A DNA stretch of 6,658 bases from Comamonadaceae bacterium (GCA_947374485.1 CANCCF010000216.1:1-6658); one strand, 5' to 3'. Positions 1-6,551 are shown, counted from the stretch's first letter. A program made the numbers and translations. The notes: generated by a model not told the origin, from the letters alone.

Positions 1-1933
1 CGGCCTGCTGCGAAATGTCGTCCAGCGCGCCGACCTCAATTTCGCCGCGGTGTGCTCCCAGTGCCGAGAGGAAGTTCAGCAGCATGTGCGACAGCACCAC
101 GAATTGCCCGCAGGCCGCCTCGTTCAAGCGCGTGCGGGCGGGCTCCTTCTGCATCGCGCCGAACGCATTGGCCAGCGCGGCATCAGCGTTGTGGGCATTG
201 TGCCGGGCCAGTCGATAGGCCAGGTGGTCCTGCTTGCCGGCCTGGTACTGCAACAGGATTTCGTGCAGATAGCCAGCCTGCGCGCGCAAGGCCTGTGCCG
301 CCAAATGCGGCAGGTGACGTGCCTGCCAGTTGGGCAGCACCAGCCAGGCGGCCAGGGCCGAGATGGCACTGCCCAGTGCAGCGTCCAACAGCCGGGCTGG
401 AATCACGCCCTGCGCCATGCCCATCTGGTGGAAGCTCAGCAACACCAGTGCGGTGATGGCGGCCGTGGCGCCACGCAGGTCGGTCTGGCGCTTGCCGATA
501 AACAGGGCACCGGCTACCACCATGCAAGCGGCTTGCAGCAGCGCGCCGGGAAACAGCCGGATCAGCGCCCAGCCCACTGCCAGACCTAGCACCGTGCCGA
601 GCGCCCGCTCCACCATACGGTTCAAGGTGGCAGCAAAGTGGGGCTGGCTGGTGAACACCACCGTCAGCAAAATCCAGTAGCCGTGCGGATCATGGATGGC
701 CCGCATGACCGCGATGCCCACCAGTAACGCCAGCGACAGGCGCAAGGCATGGCGCATCAGGGCCGAGCGCAGGTTCAGCTGGGCGCGCACCAGGCCACAG
801 GCCTGGCGCAGCGTCTGCGGCTCGCGATCGAACAGGGACAGGTCTGGCGCCACGCCACCGGCATGCGTGGCACCAGCAAACACGCTGGCCAAGCTGGTCA
901 GGTTCTCACCCAGCGCATGCAGGGCATGCAAAGGCTGTTGCAAGGCGGCTGCAGTTTGCGTGGCATCCAGATGGCGTATGGCGGCCTGCATGTCACCAAT
1001 TGCCCTGGCAGTGGTGCCCGCGTGCTGTGCCAGAGTGCGCTCACGCAAGGCACGCGCAAACTTTTGTGCCTGCTCTCCCAGGACACTCAGCACACGCTGG
1101 CAACGGTACAAAGCATCCGAGCGCGCAAAGGCCTGGGCCAGCACGGCATAGCTCTCATGCGACGAGCTGACACGCTCGTGGATGTCCTGCGCGGCCAGGT
1201 ACTGGCGCATGGCCTCCAGCATCCAGGCCGGTGGCGGCCCCGACCCCAGGCGACTGAACAGGCTGTCTTTGGTGTTGTTCAGGGCATCCACCACGCGGCC
1301 ATTGTGCAGCGCGAGTTCCAGCCGGCGCCCGGCCAGATCAATGTCGCTCACCGGCTCCAGCAACTGCGACTTCAGGCGCAGGTATTCACCCAGCAGGGCA
1401 TACAGGCGGGACAGGCGGTGGCGCACCGTGGGTCGGGGCCAGGCGGCGGCCCAGCACAGCGACACCAAGCCATACCAGGCGGCACCACCTAACAAATACG
1501 GCGCGGCATCGAGCGCCTGATCGCGGTTGCTTTGCGCCGACAAAGCGGTGTAAATGAACAACACCAGCGCACCAAAGGCAATCGCCCGGTAGCGCTCGCC
1601 CAAAGCACCCAGCATGGTGAGCACAAAGGCCGACAGTGCCAGCACGGCAGCCAGCGTCACAAACGACGGCAGCGCAGCCCAGACTGCCGCCACCACCAGG
1701 GCAAAAGTAAGCAGCGACAGCAACTGCGTCTTCAGGCGGCCACTCCAGTTGTCATCGGTTTCGGTAAAGGCACTGGCCAGCACACCCAGCAGCACCGGCA
1801 TCCATTCGTCCTGCCAGCCGGCCTGCCAAGCCAGGGCCAGCACGCAGCTGAGCGCCAGCAGCGCCTGCGCCCCACGCGTGACACCTTCGTGGTTGAGGGT
1901 GCGTTTCCAGTTGGCTATCCAATGATCATTCAC
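1..1933 (-). CDS. yccS: YccS/YhfK-type FUSC family inner-membrane protein (3' end outside window)
   Basis: The frame is open from a GTG at 1933 to the left edge (644 codons; E. coli YccS is about 720 residues, so roughly 75 C-terminal residues are missing). The start is bounded by an in-frame TAA at 1937-1939 and matches the YccS N-terminus in position, though its Shine-Dalgarno (AAGG) sits unusually close. Hydrophobic segments lie at about 22-40, 46-58, 70-110, 117-132 and 145-165. A soluble middle part follows, with the YccS-like stretch QDIHERVSSSHESY (249-262). A second membrane block at about 396-535 carries the FUSC signature: HGYWILLT (417-424), the SQPHFAAT region and RALGTVLG. The tail has PNWQARHLP and FLSALGAHR, both as I remember them from YccS. 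The family is related to fusaric-acid/aromatic-acid efflux proteins, but YccS itself has no firmly established substrate. Divergent from the small gene at 2019. Confidence 0.88.
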   Translation of the reverse strand, partial: MNDHWIANWKRTLNHEGVTRGAQALLALSCVLALAWQAGWQDEWMPVLLGVLASAFTETDDNWSGRLKTQLLSLLTFALVVAAVWAALPSFVTLAAVLALSAFVLTMLGALGERYRAIAFGALVLFIYTALSAQSNRDQALDAAPYLLGGAAWYGLVSLCWAAAWPRPTVRHRLSRLYALLGEYLRLKSQLLEPVSDIDLAGRRLELALHNGRVVDALNNTKDSLFSRLGSGPPPAWMLEAMRQYLAAQDIHERVSSSHESYAVLAQAFARSDALYRCQRVLSVLGEQAQKFARALRERTLAQHAGTTARAIGDMQAAIRHLDATQTAAALQQPLHALHALGENLTSLASVFAGATHAGGVAPDLSLFDREPQTLRQACGLVRAQLNLRSALMRHALRLSLALLVGIAVMRAIHDPHGYWILLTVVFTSQPHFAATLNRMVERALGTVLGLAVGWALIRLFPGALLQAACMVVAGALFIGKRQTDLRGATAAITALVLLSFHQMGMAQGVIPARLLDAALGSAISALAAWLVLPNWQARHLPHLAAQALRAQAGYLHEILLQYQAGKQDHLAYRLARHNAHNADAALANAFGAMQKEPARTRLNEAACGQFVVLSHMLLNFLSALGAHRGEIEVGALDDISQQA

Positions 1934-1950
1934 GCCTTATTAGAATGGAG

Positions 1951-1984
1951 AAAATCCCTTGCAAAGAATCGCAGGGGATTTTTT
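1951..1984 (+). terminator. Hairpin with T-tract in the divergent gap (terminator or attenuator-like)
   Basis: AAAATCCCTTGC (1951-1962) pairs with GCAGGGGATTTT (1971-1982) over 12 positions with one G-T wobble and an 8-nt loop. On the + strand the second arm runs into six Ts (1979-1984), the form of an intrinsic terminator. No + strand gene ends upstream in the window, so it would stop transcription antisense to yccS, or act as a leader attenuator for the gene at 2019. Read on the - strand it falls in the yccS 5' leader and is followed by TTTTC, so attenuation of yccS is also possible. Which direction matters cannot be told from sequence. Confidence 0.5.
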
Positions 1985-2018
1985 CTCGCTATTACACAAA
2001 TCACGTACGAAAGACGCC

Positions 2019-2276
2019 ATGTTCGACACCAGCGGCAAATGGATTTACCTGGAAACCTATGAAGAGTTCGACAACGGCCTGTCCGACCTGATCGAGTTCT
2101 GGGTCAGCACCGACCCGGCGGCCACCCAGACGCTGAAGGACTCGGCCCTCGCCCACTTCAAGGAAGACCTGGAAGGCGCCATCCTGAACTGGGCGGACAA
2201 CAAAGCCAAGTCCAAAAAATACGCCGCCATTGCCAAGGAACTGGCCGAGTTTGAGGAGGCCCTGCAGCAGGGCTGA
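2019..2276 (+). CDS. Small acidic protein of unknown function (85 aa)
   Basis: I do not recognise this protein. It begins MFDTSGKWIYLETYEEF and is 85 residues, rich in Asp, Glu, Ala and Lys, with no signal peptide or membrane segment, so it is probably cytoplasmic. The first 35 residues are aromatic and acidic; the rest (about 36-82) looks mainly helical, ending in a charged helix (AKELAEFEEALQ). I chose ATG 2019, with a weak GAAAG upstream. The same frame is open to a TTG at 1959 that has a better-placed GGAG (1947-1950) and would add 20 residues, but that extension is encoded by the hairpin and reads like leader sequence. It is convergent with the rhodanese fusion gene, with only 7 nt between the stop codons and no visible terminator. 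Base composition and codon use match the neighbours, supporting a real gene. Confidence 0.72.
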   Translation: MFDTSGKWIYLETYEEFDNGLSDLIEFWVSTDPAATQTLKDSALAHFKEDLEGAILNWADNKAKSKKYAAIAKELAEFEEALQQG

Positions 2277-2283
2277 AAAGACT

Positions 2284-3435
2284 TCAATCGGCAGCGGCCT
2301 TAGTGTTCTGCTTCTCCCAGTCCGGCATGCCCAGGCGGTACCAGTAGACCTTGGCAAACCCGGCTGCCACGGCAGCGCGGCTGCTCTTGTAGCTCTTCCA
2401 GCACTCCGCACCATTGCAGTAGAAAATCGTGGGCGTTTTGCTGTTGAGGGTTTTGAGCCCGGTGAAGTCGTCCAGTGCGGCGTCGTAGCCCACGTCTTTC
2501 AAGCTCTTCTCGTGGTAGGGCAGGAAGACGGCTGCGGGTATGTGGTTTTGCTTGTATTCCTTCTCGGTGCGCGTATCCACCAGCACCGCGCCACGCGCCA
2601 CCAGGCCCTGGATTTCGTCGGCACCCACCAGGGTTGCACCAGGCACTGCCGGTGGTGTGAAGGTGCCGAGCTCGGCCAGCTTCTGGTACTTGGAAGTTTC
2701 CGCATGCTGCAGCACCGCGCGCATGCCACCCGACGCTGCCGAGCTGGCAAACCATTGGGCGAGTTGCTCACGCATTTTGGGTGGCATGTCCTTCTTGACC
2801 GTCACAGAAAGGCCACCCGGCACGCCGGCCGCCGTTGCCAGCACCGTGGCCACGCCGGCATTGCTCTTTTGCCACTGCTCCCAGTCCGCCAGTTGCACCA
2901 CGGTGGCGTCCGCTGCATGCATGCCAATCGCAGTCAGACCGGCCTGGGGATAGCGGGCATGTTCTACCCGGCTCAAGTCCTTGAAGGACAGGCCACCGGC
3001 GGTCAGCATGCCACGCGCCAGGTAGGTGTAGAGGGAGTCCTGCTGCGGCAAATACAGGCGGCCCTTGCGCAGCTGGGCCGTTGCGCCCAAGCCGGCTTTG
3101 CCGATCAACAGGTACTGCTCCTCCACATCGGTGGAGCCCACCAGGGCGTAGCCATGCGCAAGAGACGAAGCGGCAATCTGCGCCGGTGCAATGAAGACGT
3201 CATAGCCCGCACTGCGGGTGCTGCGTATGGCGTCCGTCAGGTCATCGGTGACGGTGACCGCCACGCTCTGGCCCAGGGCCTTGCCCAGGGCGGCTTCAAG
3301 CCGTGCGCGCGACAGCGTGACACCTTCGCTGCGCAAGGTCGGCTCCAACGCGGCCAGCACGCTCAGTTCGGCCCGTGCCGGCATGCATGCGAGGAGCAAC
3401 AAGCCAGCCAAGGCCAATGTATTTTTGTTCAACAT
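2284..3435 (-). CDS. Exported PhnD-like binding domain fused to a rhodanese domain
   Basis: A 383-residue protein. Residues 1-22 form a Sec signal peptide (MLNKNTLALAGLLLLACMPARA, cleavage after ARA). Residues about 23-250 resemble periplasmic substrate-binding proteins of the phosphate/phosphonate (PhnD-like) type, with an early LEAALGKALG helix, YDVFIAPAQIAASS (78-91) and the YLARGMLTAGG region. Residues about 266-377 are a rhodanese domain: VDTR (286-289), HIPAAVFLP (298-306) and the active loop YCNGAECWKS (339-348) with catalytic Cys340 and a second Cys345, then YWYRLGMPDW (364-373). Rhodaneses transfer sulfane sulfur through a Cys persulfide; this one should act in the periplasm. The ATG at 3435 gives an ideal signal peptide; the same frame stays open upstream to 4074, but that part is antisense to sorA. 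No ABC permease or ATPase lies nearby, so classic transport is doubtful. Its divergence from sorAB suggests a sulfur-related job (inference). Confidence 0.85.
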   Translation of the reverse strand: MLNKNTLALAGLLLLACMPARAELSVLAALEPTLRSEGVTLSRARLEAALGKALGQSVAVTVTDDLTDAIRSTRSAGYDVFIAPAQIAASSLAHGYALVGSTDVEEQYLLIGKAGLGATAQLRKGRLYLPQQDSLYTYLARGMLTAGGLSFKDLSRVEHARYPQAGLTAIGMHAADATVVQLADWEQWQKSNAGVATVLATAAGVPGGLSVTVKKDMPPKMREQLAQWFASSAASGGMRAVLQHAETSKYQKLAELGTFTPPAVPGATLVGADEIQGLVARGAVLVDTRTEKEYKQNHIPAAVFLPYHEKSLKDVGYDAALDDFTGLKTLNSKTPTIFYCNGAECWKSYKSSRAAVAAGFAKVYWYRLGMPDWEKQNTKAAAD

Positions 3436-3651
3436 AATTCCGGGGTATTTGCCAACGTATTTCGTCAGCGGCAGCGCGTTTGAAAAGTGTAGACCTGCAG
3501 TCCGCCCCACAAACCTTAATGCCGCTTGCATGTGTTTCAGGATGTAATTTCCCCGCGCCCAGAGCTGCAATGGCTTCGCAGCGCCGGCCATCGTGTAGCA
3601 TCCCGCAACACTGCGATCATGCAACAGAATCACTCCCAAAAAAGGACTGCC
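3436..3651. promoter_or_regulatory. Divergent intergenic region between the rhodanese fusion and sorA
   Basis: These 216 nt separate the two divergent starts and must hold the promoters of both units. I could not find a convincing sigma-70 -35/-10 pair on either strand. Visible elements are GTATTT twice at 12-nt spacing (3445-3450 and 3457-3462; AAATAC on the strand of the rhodanese gene) close to that gene's start, and a short inverted repeat GCTGC/GCAGC with a 9-nt loop around 3565-3583. Lack of a housekeeping promoter would fit an alternative sigma factor, but that is only inference. Confidence 0.45.
3641..3646 (+). promoter_or_regulatory. Ribosome binding site fixing the sorA start
   Basis: AAAGGA ends 5 nt before ATG 3652. 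The in-frame ATG at 3619 has no comparable site and would add 11 polar residues before the Tat signal, so 3652 is the better start. Confidence 0.7.
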
Positions 3652-4887
3652 ATGGGCCCCATACATACTCCCGAACTGCAACGTCGCAAGCTGCTGGGCG
3701 CCGGTGTTGGCGTGCTCGCCGGCGCCGGCCTGGGGCTCATGGGGAGCCGCGCCCTGGCGCAGTCCGCCACGTTCGAACACCCCTTTGCCAACGGCAAACG
3801 CCGCTTGCTGGCCTACCCGGAAAAGCGCCCGCTGATTGTGCTGACCTCGCGCCCGCCGCAGCTGGAAACGCCCTTCCCGATTTTCAACGAAGGCATCATC
3901 ACCCCCAACGACGCCTTCTTTGTGCGCTACCACAACGCAGCCATTCCCACTTCGGTCGATGCCGACACCCATGTCATCAAAATCGGCGGCAGCGCCGTGG
4001 CAAAGCCCTTCGTGCTCAGCATGCAAGAACTGCGCACGCAGTTCAAGCAAATCGAATACACAGCGGTGAACCAATGCTCGGGCAACAGCCGGGGCTTCTT
4101 CAACCCACGCGTGACCGGCGGGCAGCTTGGCAATGGCGCCATGGGCAATGCGGTCTGGCGTGGCGTGGCACTGAAAGACGTGCTAGCCCGCGCTGAGCTG
4201 AAAGACAGTGCCCGCCAGGTCACCTTCAACGGCCTGGACAACGGCGTGCTGGGCGGCGGTGACTTTGTGAAGTCCATCGATGTCGGCCACGCCATGGACG
4301 GTGAAGTCATGCTGGCCTTCCAGATGAATGGTGCCGATATTCCCATGCTCAACGGCTACCCGGTCAAGCTCATCGTGCCGGGCTACTACGGCACCTACTG
4401 GGTCAAGCACCTGTCCGAAATCGAAGTCGTCGACAAGACCTTCGAGGACTTCTGGATGAAGCCGGCCTACCGCATCCCCGACAACGACTGCGCCTGCATA
4501 GAGCCCGGCACCACACCGGCCGCTACGCGCCCGATTGGGCGCTTCAATGTGCGCTCCTTCATCACCTCCGTGGCCGACGGCGCGCGGGTGGCTGCCGGCC
4601 AGTCGCTGGTGGTGCGTGGCATTGCCTTTGACGGTGGCCAGGGCATACGCGAGGTCGCCTACTCGGCAGACGGTGGCCAGTCCTGGCGTGCAGCCAAGCT
4701 GGGCGCGGAGTTGGGACGCTATTCCTTCCGTGAGTTCACCTTTGCCATCACACCGCAGGCCGGTGCGCTGGACTTGCGTGTGCGGGCCTGGAACCGCTCC
4801 GGCCAAAGCCAGCCCATGGAGGCCCTGTGGCAACCCGCAGGCTATATGCGCAACGTGGTCGAGTCCGTCAAAATCTTCGCCGCGTAA
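3652..4887 (+). CDS. sorA: Periplasmic sulfite dehydrogenase, molybdenum subunit SorA
   Basis: Oxidises sulfite to sulfate at a molybdopterin centre and passes electrons to the cytochrome SorB. It has 411 residues. Residues 1-37 are a twin-arginine signal (RRKLLGAG at 11-18, a hydrophobic stretch, then ALA-Q), as expected for a cofactor-loaded protein exported folded. The sulfite-oxidase Mo domain (about 75-260) carries FFVRYHN with Arg92 and His94, the Mo-ligating Cys142 in NQCSGNSRGFF, Arg147, and GYYGTYWVKHL (244-254). Tyr273 in KPAYRIP sits where the catalytic Tyr of the family is expected, the same distance after Arg92 as I recall for Starkeya novella SorA. Residues about 295-408 form the Ig-like dimerisation domain (VAYSADGGQSW, LRVRAWN). 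The sorB start follows after 11 nt. SoxC is the nearest alternative, but it pairs with a larger diheme SoxD; the small monoheme partner here favours SorA. Confidence 0.93.
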   Translation: MGPIHTPELQRRKLLGAGVGVLAGAGLGLMGSRALAQSATFEHPFANGKRRLLAYPEKRPLIVLTSRPPQLETPFPIFNEGIITPNDAFFVRYHNAAIPTSVDADTHVIKIGGSAVAKPFVLSMQELRTQFKQIEYTAVNQCSGNSRGFFNPRVTGGQLGNGAMGNAVWRGVALKDVLARAELKDSARQVTFNGLDNGVLGGGDFVKSIDVGHAMDGEVMLAFQMNGADIPMLNGYPVKLIVPGYYGTYWVKHLSEIEVVDKTFEDFWMKPAYRIPDNDCACIEPGTTPAATRPIGRFNVRSFITSVADGARVAAGQSLVVRGIAFDGGQGIREVAYSADGGQSWRAAKLGAELGRYSFREFTFAITPQAGALDLRVRAWNRSGQSQPMEALWQPAGYMRNVVESVKIFAA

Positions 4888-4898
4888 GGACCTACCCC

Positions 4899-5231
4899 AT
4901 GAAGCTATCTTTCGCAAAACCTTCGCTGCTGCTGGCCTGCGCGCTGACCCTGGGCGTGGCACACGCCGCCCCCAAGCAAATCACCCTGCCGCCAGACGCG
5001 GTGCTGCTGACCGCCAACGACCACCCCGGTTACGCCAAAGCCCAGCAAGCCTGCGCGACCTGCCACTCGGCCGAGTACATGCTCTACCAGCCCCCCACGG
5101 CGGCACGCCCTTATTGGGATGCCATGGTCAAGCGCATGAAGACCGTATTCAAAGCCCCGATTGATGACGCCGACATGCCGCTCATCGTGGACTACCTGGT
5201 GAAGACCTATGGCAACGAACAAGCCAAATGA
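4899..5231 (+). CDS. sorB: Sulfite dehydrogenase cytochrome c subunit SorB
   Basis: A 110-residue monoheme c-type cytochrome, the expected electron acceptor of SorA. Residues 1-23 are a Sec signal (MKLSFAKPSLLLACALTLGVAHA). The single heme-binding motif is CATCH (Cys52, Cys55, His56). Met93 in ADMPLIVDYL is the likely distal heme ligand, with Met61, Met77 and Met80 as other candidates. The size fits known SorB subunits of about 100 residues. AAGGA (4886-4890) overlaps the sorA stop and lies 8 nt before the ATG, so the two genes are surely cotranscribed. The heme is attached in the periplasm by the cytochrome c maturation machinery, whereas SorA leaves folded by Tat, so the partners meet after separate export. 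No key residue appears to be missing. Confidence 0.92.
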   Translation: MKLSFAKPSLLLACALTLGVAHAAPKQITLPPDAVLLTANDHPGYAKAQQACATCHSAEYMLYQPPTAARPYWDAMVKRMKTVFKAPIDDADMPLIVDYLVKTYGNEQAK

Positions 5232-5409
5232 AGCCAAGCTGAAGCTAGCCTTGCGCTGCATCGCCGCAGTCAGCGTCCTGCTGGCCCTGCAAGCCTGCGC
5301 CGTAGTCGCCGTAGCCGATGCCGCGGTGACCGTGGTGGCCACCGGTGTCAAGATCACCGCCAAGGCCGTGGGCGCAGTGGCGGACGCGGTGATTCCCGAC
5401 GGCAAGTAG
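5209..5409 (+). CDS. Small predicted lipoprotein overlapping sorB
   Basis: A 66-residue protein. A hydrophobic segment (about 13-29) ends in the lipobox-like LQAC with Cys30 as the lipidated residue; the mature part is then about 36 residues, almost entirely Val/Ala/Thr/Lys (AVVAVADAAVTVVATG) and ending IPDGK. It resembles the tiny Ala/Val-rich lipoproteins catalogued as hypothetical families (possibly NF038104, from memory). ATG 5209 overlaps the last 23 nt of sorB in another frame, which suggests translational coupling; an in-frame TTG at 5251 would give a shorter signal (16 residues before the Cys). The lipobox is not canonical at -2 (Gln), so lipidation is probable rather than certain. 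A membrane-anchoring or stability role for SorAB is conceivable from the operon but nothing in the protein shows it. Confidence 0.72.
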   Translation: MATNKPNEAKLKLALRCIAAVSVLLALQACAVVAVADAAVTVVATGVKITAKAVGAVADAVIPDGK

Positions 5410-5442
5410 GCCAGCGGTTCCGCACGCACCCTCAACACACGA

Positions 5443-5976
5443 TCAGCGCACCCTCAGCGCCCCCACCAGCGCGTCCTGCAACACCCCCTGCAGATTCAGG
5501 GACCGCAGCAAGCCCAGGCTGTTCACGCCGGCGTCAATTTGCGTCAGGGTCTGGATGTTCTGGTTGCTCAGGCTGTTCTGCACGACCGTGGTAGCGCCCA
5601 GGTTGACGGGTAGGTTGTTGACACCCACGCTGTTGCCCAGGCCGTTCTGAACGACCTGTGCCTGTGCCAGGGCATCGCTTGCCAGCTTGGCCTGGTCGGC
5701 CGAAATATGGCCCAGGTCGGGCAGGCTGAAGCGGGTCTGGGACACCAGGTCACCGTTGATCATCACACTGCGCACAAAGCCAAAAGACACCGCCAGGCCG
5801 GAGCCGACTGAGCTCAACTCGAAGCCGCCGCGCATCTGGTCCAGTACGTCATCTTCAACCGCCTGCCACGCAGTGGCAAGAAAGGGAGACGCAGTTGGAC
5901 CATCGGCCGCCAGCGCGCCGCCAGCGGCCCAGAGCAGTGCGCACGCACAGGTCCATCGTGCAGGTAAATTCAGCAT
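5443..5976 (-). CDS. Sec-exported protein with double-glycine motif and Asn/Gln repeats; candidate C39 client
   Basis: A 177-residue protein. Residues 1-23 are a Sec signal (cleavage ALA-AD). The mature N-terminus has EDDVLDQMRGGFEL (41-54), an acidic helix ending in Gly50-Gly51 like the double-glycine sites cut by C39 peptidases. GLAVSFGFVRSVMINGDLV (60-78) then looks like beta strands. The C-terminal half is rich in Asn, Gln, Leu and Val, with VVQNGLGN (108-115) and VVQNSLSN (131-138) 23 residues apart, reminiscent of functional-amyloid subunits. AAGAGG (5983-5988) sits 6 nt before the ATG, and the peptidase stop is 24 nt upstream, so the two form an operon. I do not know its family name. 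A Fap-like secreted or surface component is my best guess. It is convergent with the lipoprotein gene (33-nt gap, no terminator seen). Confidence 0.8.
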   Translation of the reverse strand: MLNLPARWTCACALLWAAGGALAADGPTASPFLATAWQAVEDDVLDQMRGGFELSSVGSGLAVSFGFVRSVMINGDLVSQTRFSLPDLGHISADQAKLASDALAQAQVVQNGLGNSVGVNNLPVNLGATTVVQNSLSNQNIQTLTQIDAGVNSLGLLRSLNLQGVLQDALVGALRVR

Positions 5977-6000
5977 GGCAAGCCTCTTGATTCCATTTTT

Positions 6001-6498
6001 CTAATAGTCACCAAGCCCCAGCTTGGACCAGGCCAGCGCAGGTATTTCATCCGCCGCCATACCTGCAGCCAAAGGCGCTTTGGGGACCACGCGCCAGTCC
6101 GCCAGGACGTTGAAACGCGCCTGCTCCTGCTTGTTGTGAATGACGAACAGCAGCTTGTTTCCCCACAGCGATTCGAAGCTCGCTCTGGACATGGCGCGCG
6201 TGCCACTGGACGGGTCGCCTATCAACACGCGCCCATCCTGCATGCCCTTTACCACCACAAAGTGGTGGTAGCCCTTCTCCACAATCAGCACCAGCGCCGG
6301 TAGCCGTGCCTCTACCAGCTTTGCCAGCGGGAATTCAAACGCATCGGCCACAAAGTCGTGCCGTGCCAGGTAGTTCTTGATATCCAGCAGCGAAAAGCCG
6401 TCCTTGCGAATCAGCTCCTGGTTGCCGCTGGCAAACATTTCTTCAAACACGGCCTGCTCGGTCACCGGATAGCCGTAGTGGTAGGTCAGCAAGGTGGG
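6001..6498 (-). CDS. C39-family peptidase (FapD-like), N-terminus with catalytic Cys lost at a junction
   Basis: About 164 residues of a papain-like C39 peptidase, from TLLTYHYGYPVTEQAVFEEM to the TAG at 6001. C39 enzymes need Cys, His and Asp: the His is visible in GYHHFVVVKG (codon 6262-6264) and the Asp in IGDPSSGTRAM (codon 6214-6216). The Cys normally lies a few residues before the TLLTYHYG segment, in a D-x-C-G-type motif, and that part is absent. The frame stays open to 6603, but the upstream residues (MPAQSICAPGKSGPCC...) look like neither a signal peptide nor C39. In Pseudomonas, FapD is a C39 peptidase of the Fap amyloid secretion operon, with a single catalytic domain and no ABC transporter, as here. 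The downstream gene encodes a probable client. As written the enzyme would be inactive; the break may be an assembly artefact rather than a true pseudogene. Confidence 0.8.
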   Translation of the reverse strand, partial: PTLLTYHYGYPVTEQAVFEEMFASGNQELIRKDGFSLLDIKNYLARHDFVADAFEFPLAKLVEARLPALVLIVEKGYHHFVVVKGMQDGRVLIGDPSSGTRAMSRASFESLWGNKLLFVIHNKQEQARFNVLADWRVVPKAPLAAGMAADEIPALAWSKLGLGDY

Positions 6499-6550
6499 CC
6501 ACCTTGACAATCTGGCGACGCAGCTCGGCAATAGCCGGGCTGTTGCCCAC
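6497..6550 (-). pseudogene. 18-codon fragment of a sigma-54 activator AAA+ domain
   Basis: In the frame starting at the CAC of 6548-6550 the - strand reads VGNSPAIAELRRQIVKVA, which matches the opening of the AAA+ domain of NtrC-type sigma-54 activators (consensus about vGeSpam..lr.qI..vA). It is not in frame with the adjoining C39 sequence; a TAG lies two codons upstream at 6554-6556, and the next part of the domain (Walker A, GESGTGKE) is missing. It is far too short to function and is listed because its sudden start and end mark the two junctions. Confidence 0.55.
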
Positions 6551-6551
6551 C

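Noticed and set aside
1..1925. Several overlapping + strand open frames of 100-250 codons
   Set aside because: They are antisense to the continuous yccS frame, which has clear homology over its full length; GC-rich codon use commonly opens such frames.
2230..3483. A 417-codon + strand open frame
   Set aside because: Antisense to the rhodanese fusion gene and overlapping the small gene; low-complexity His/Gln/Arg-rich translation with no recognisable domain.
3526..3651. 42-residue N-terminal extension of SorA
   Set aside because: No ribosome site, non-ATG start, and it would displace the Tat signal; ATG 3652 has a well-placed AAAGGA.
3436..4074. Upstream extension of the rhodanese fusion frame
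   Set aside because: It runs antisense through the start of sorA and would bury a perfect signal peptide that begins at 3435.
4183..4962. A 259-codon - strand open frame
   Set aside because: Antisense shadow of sorA, where catalytic residues are unambiguous in the + frame.
5228..5242. ATGA overlap at the sorB stop as a start for the lipoprotein gene
   Set aside because: That ATG is in a different frame and reaches a stop after four codons.
5426..5456. Direct repeat GCACCCTCA (5426-5434 and 5448-5456) at the convergent gene junction
   Set aside because: Only 9 bp, two copies, the second inside the coding end of the leftward gene; no hairpin or other element supports a function.
6250..6270. 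Perfect 9-bp inverted repeat (TACCACCAC / GTGGTGGTA) with a 3-nt loop
   Set aside because: It lies in the codons for YHHFVVV of the peptidase active site; His and Val codons produce it by chance and no T-tract follows.
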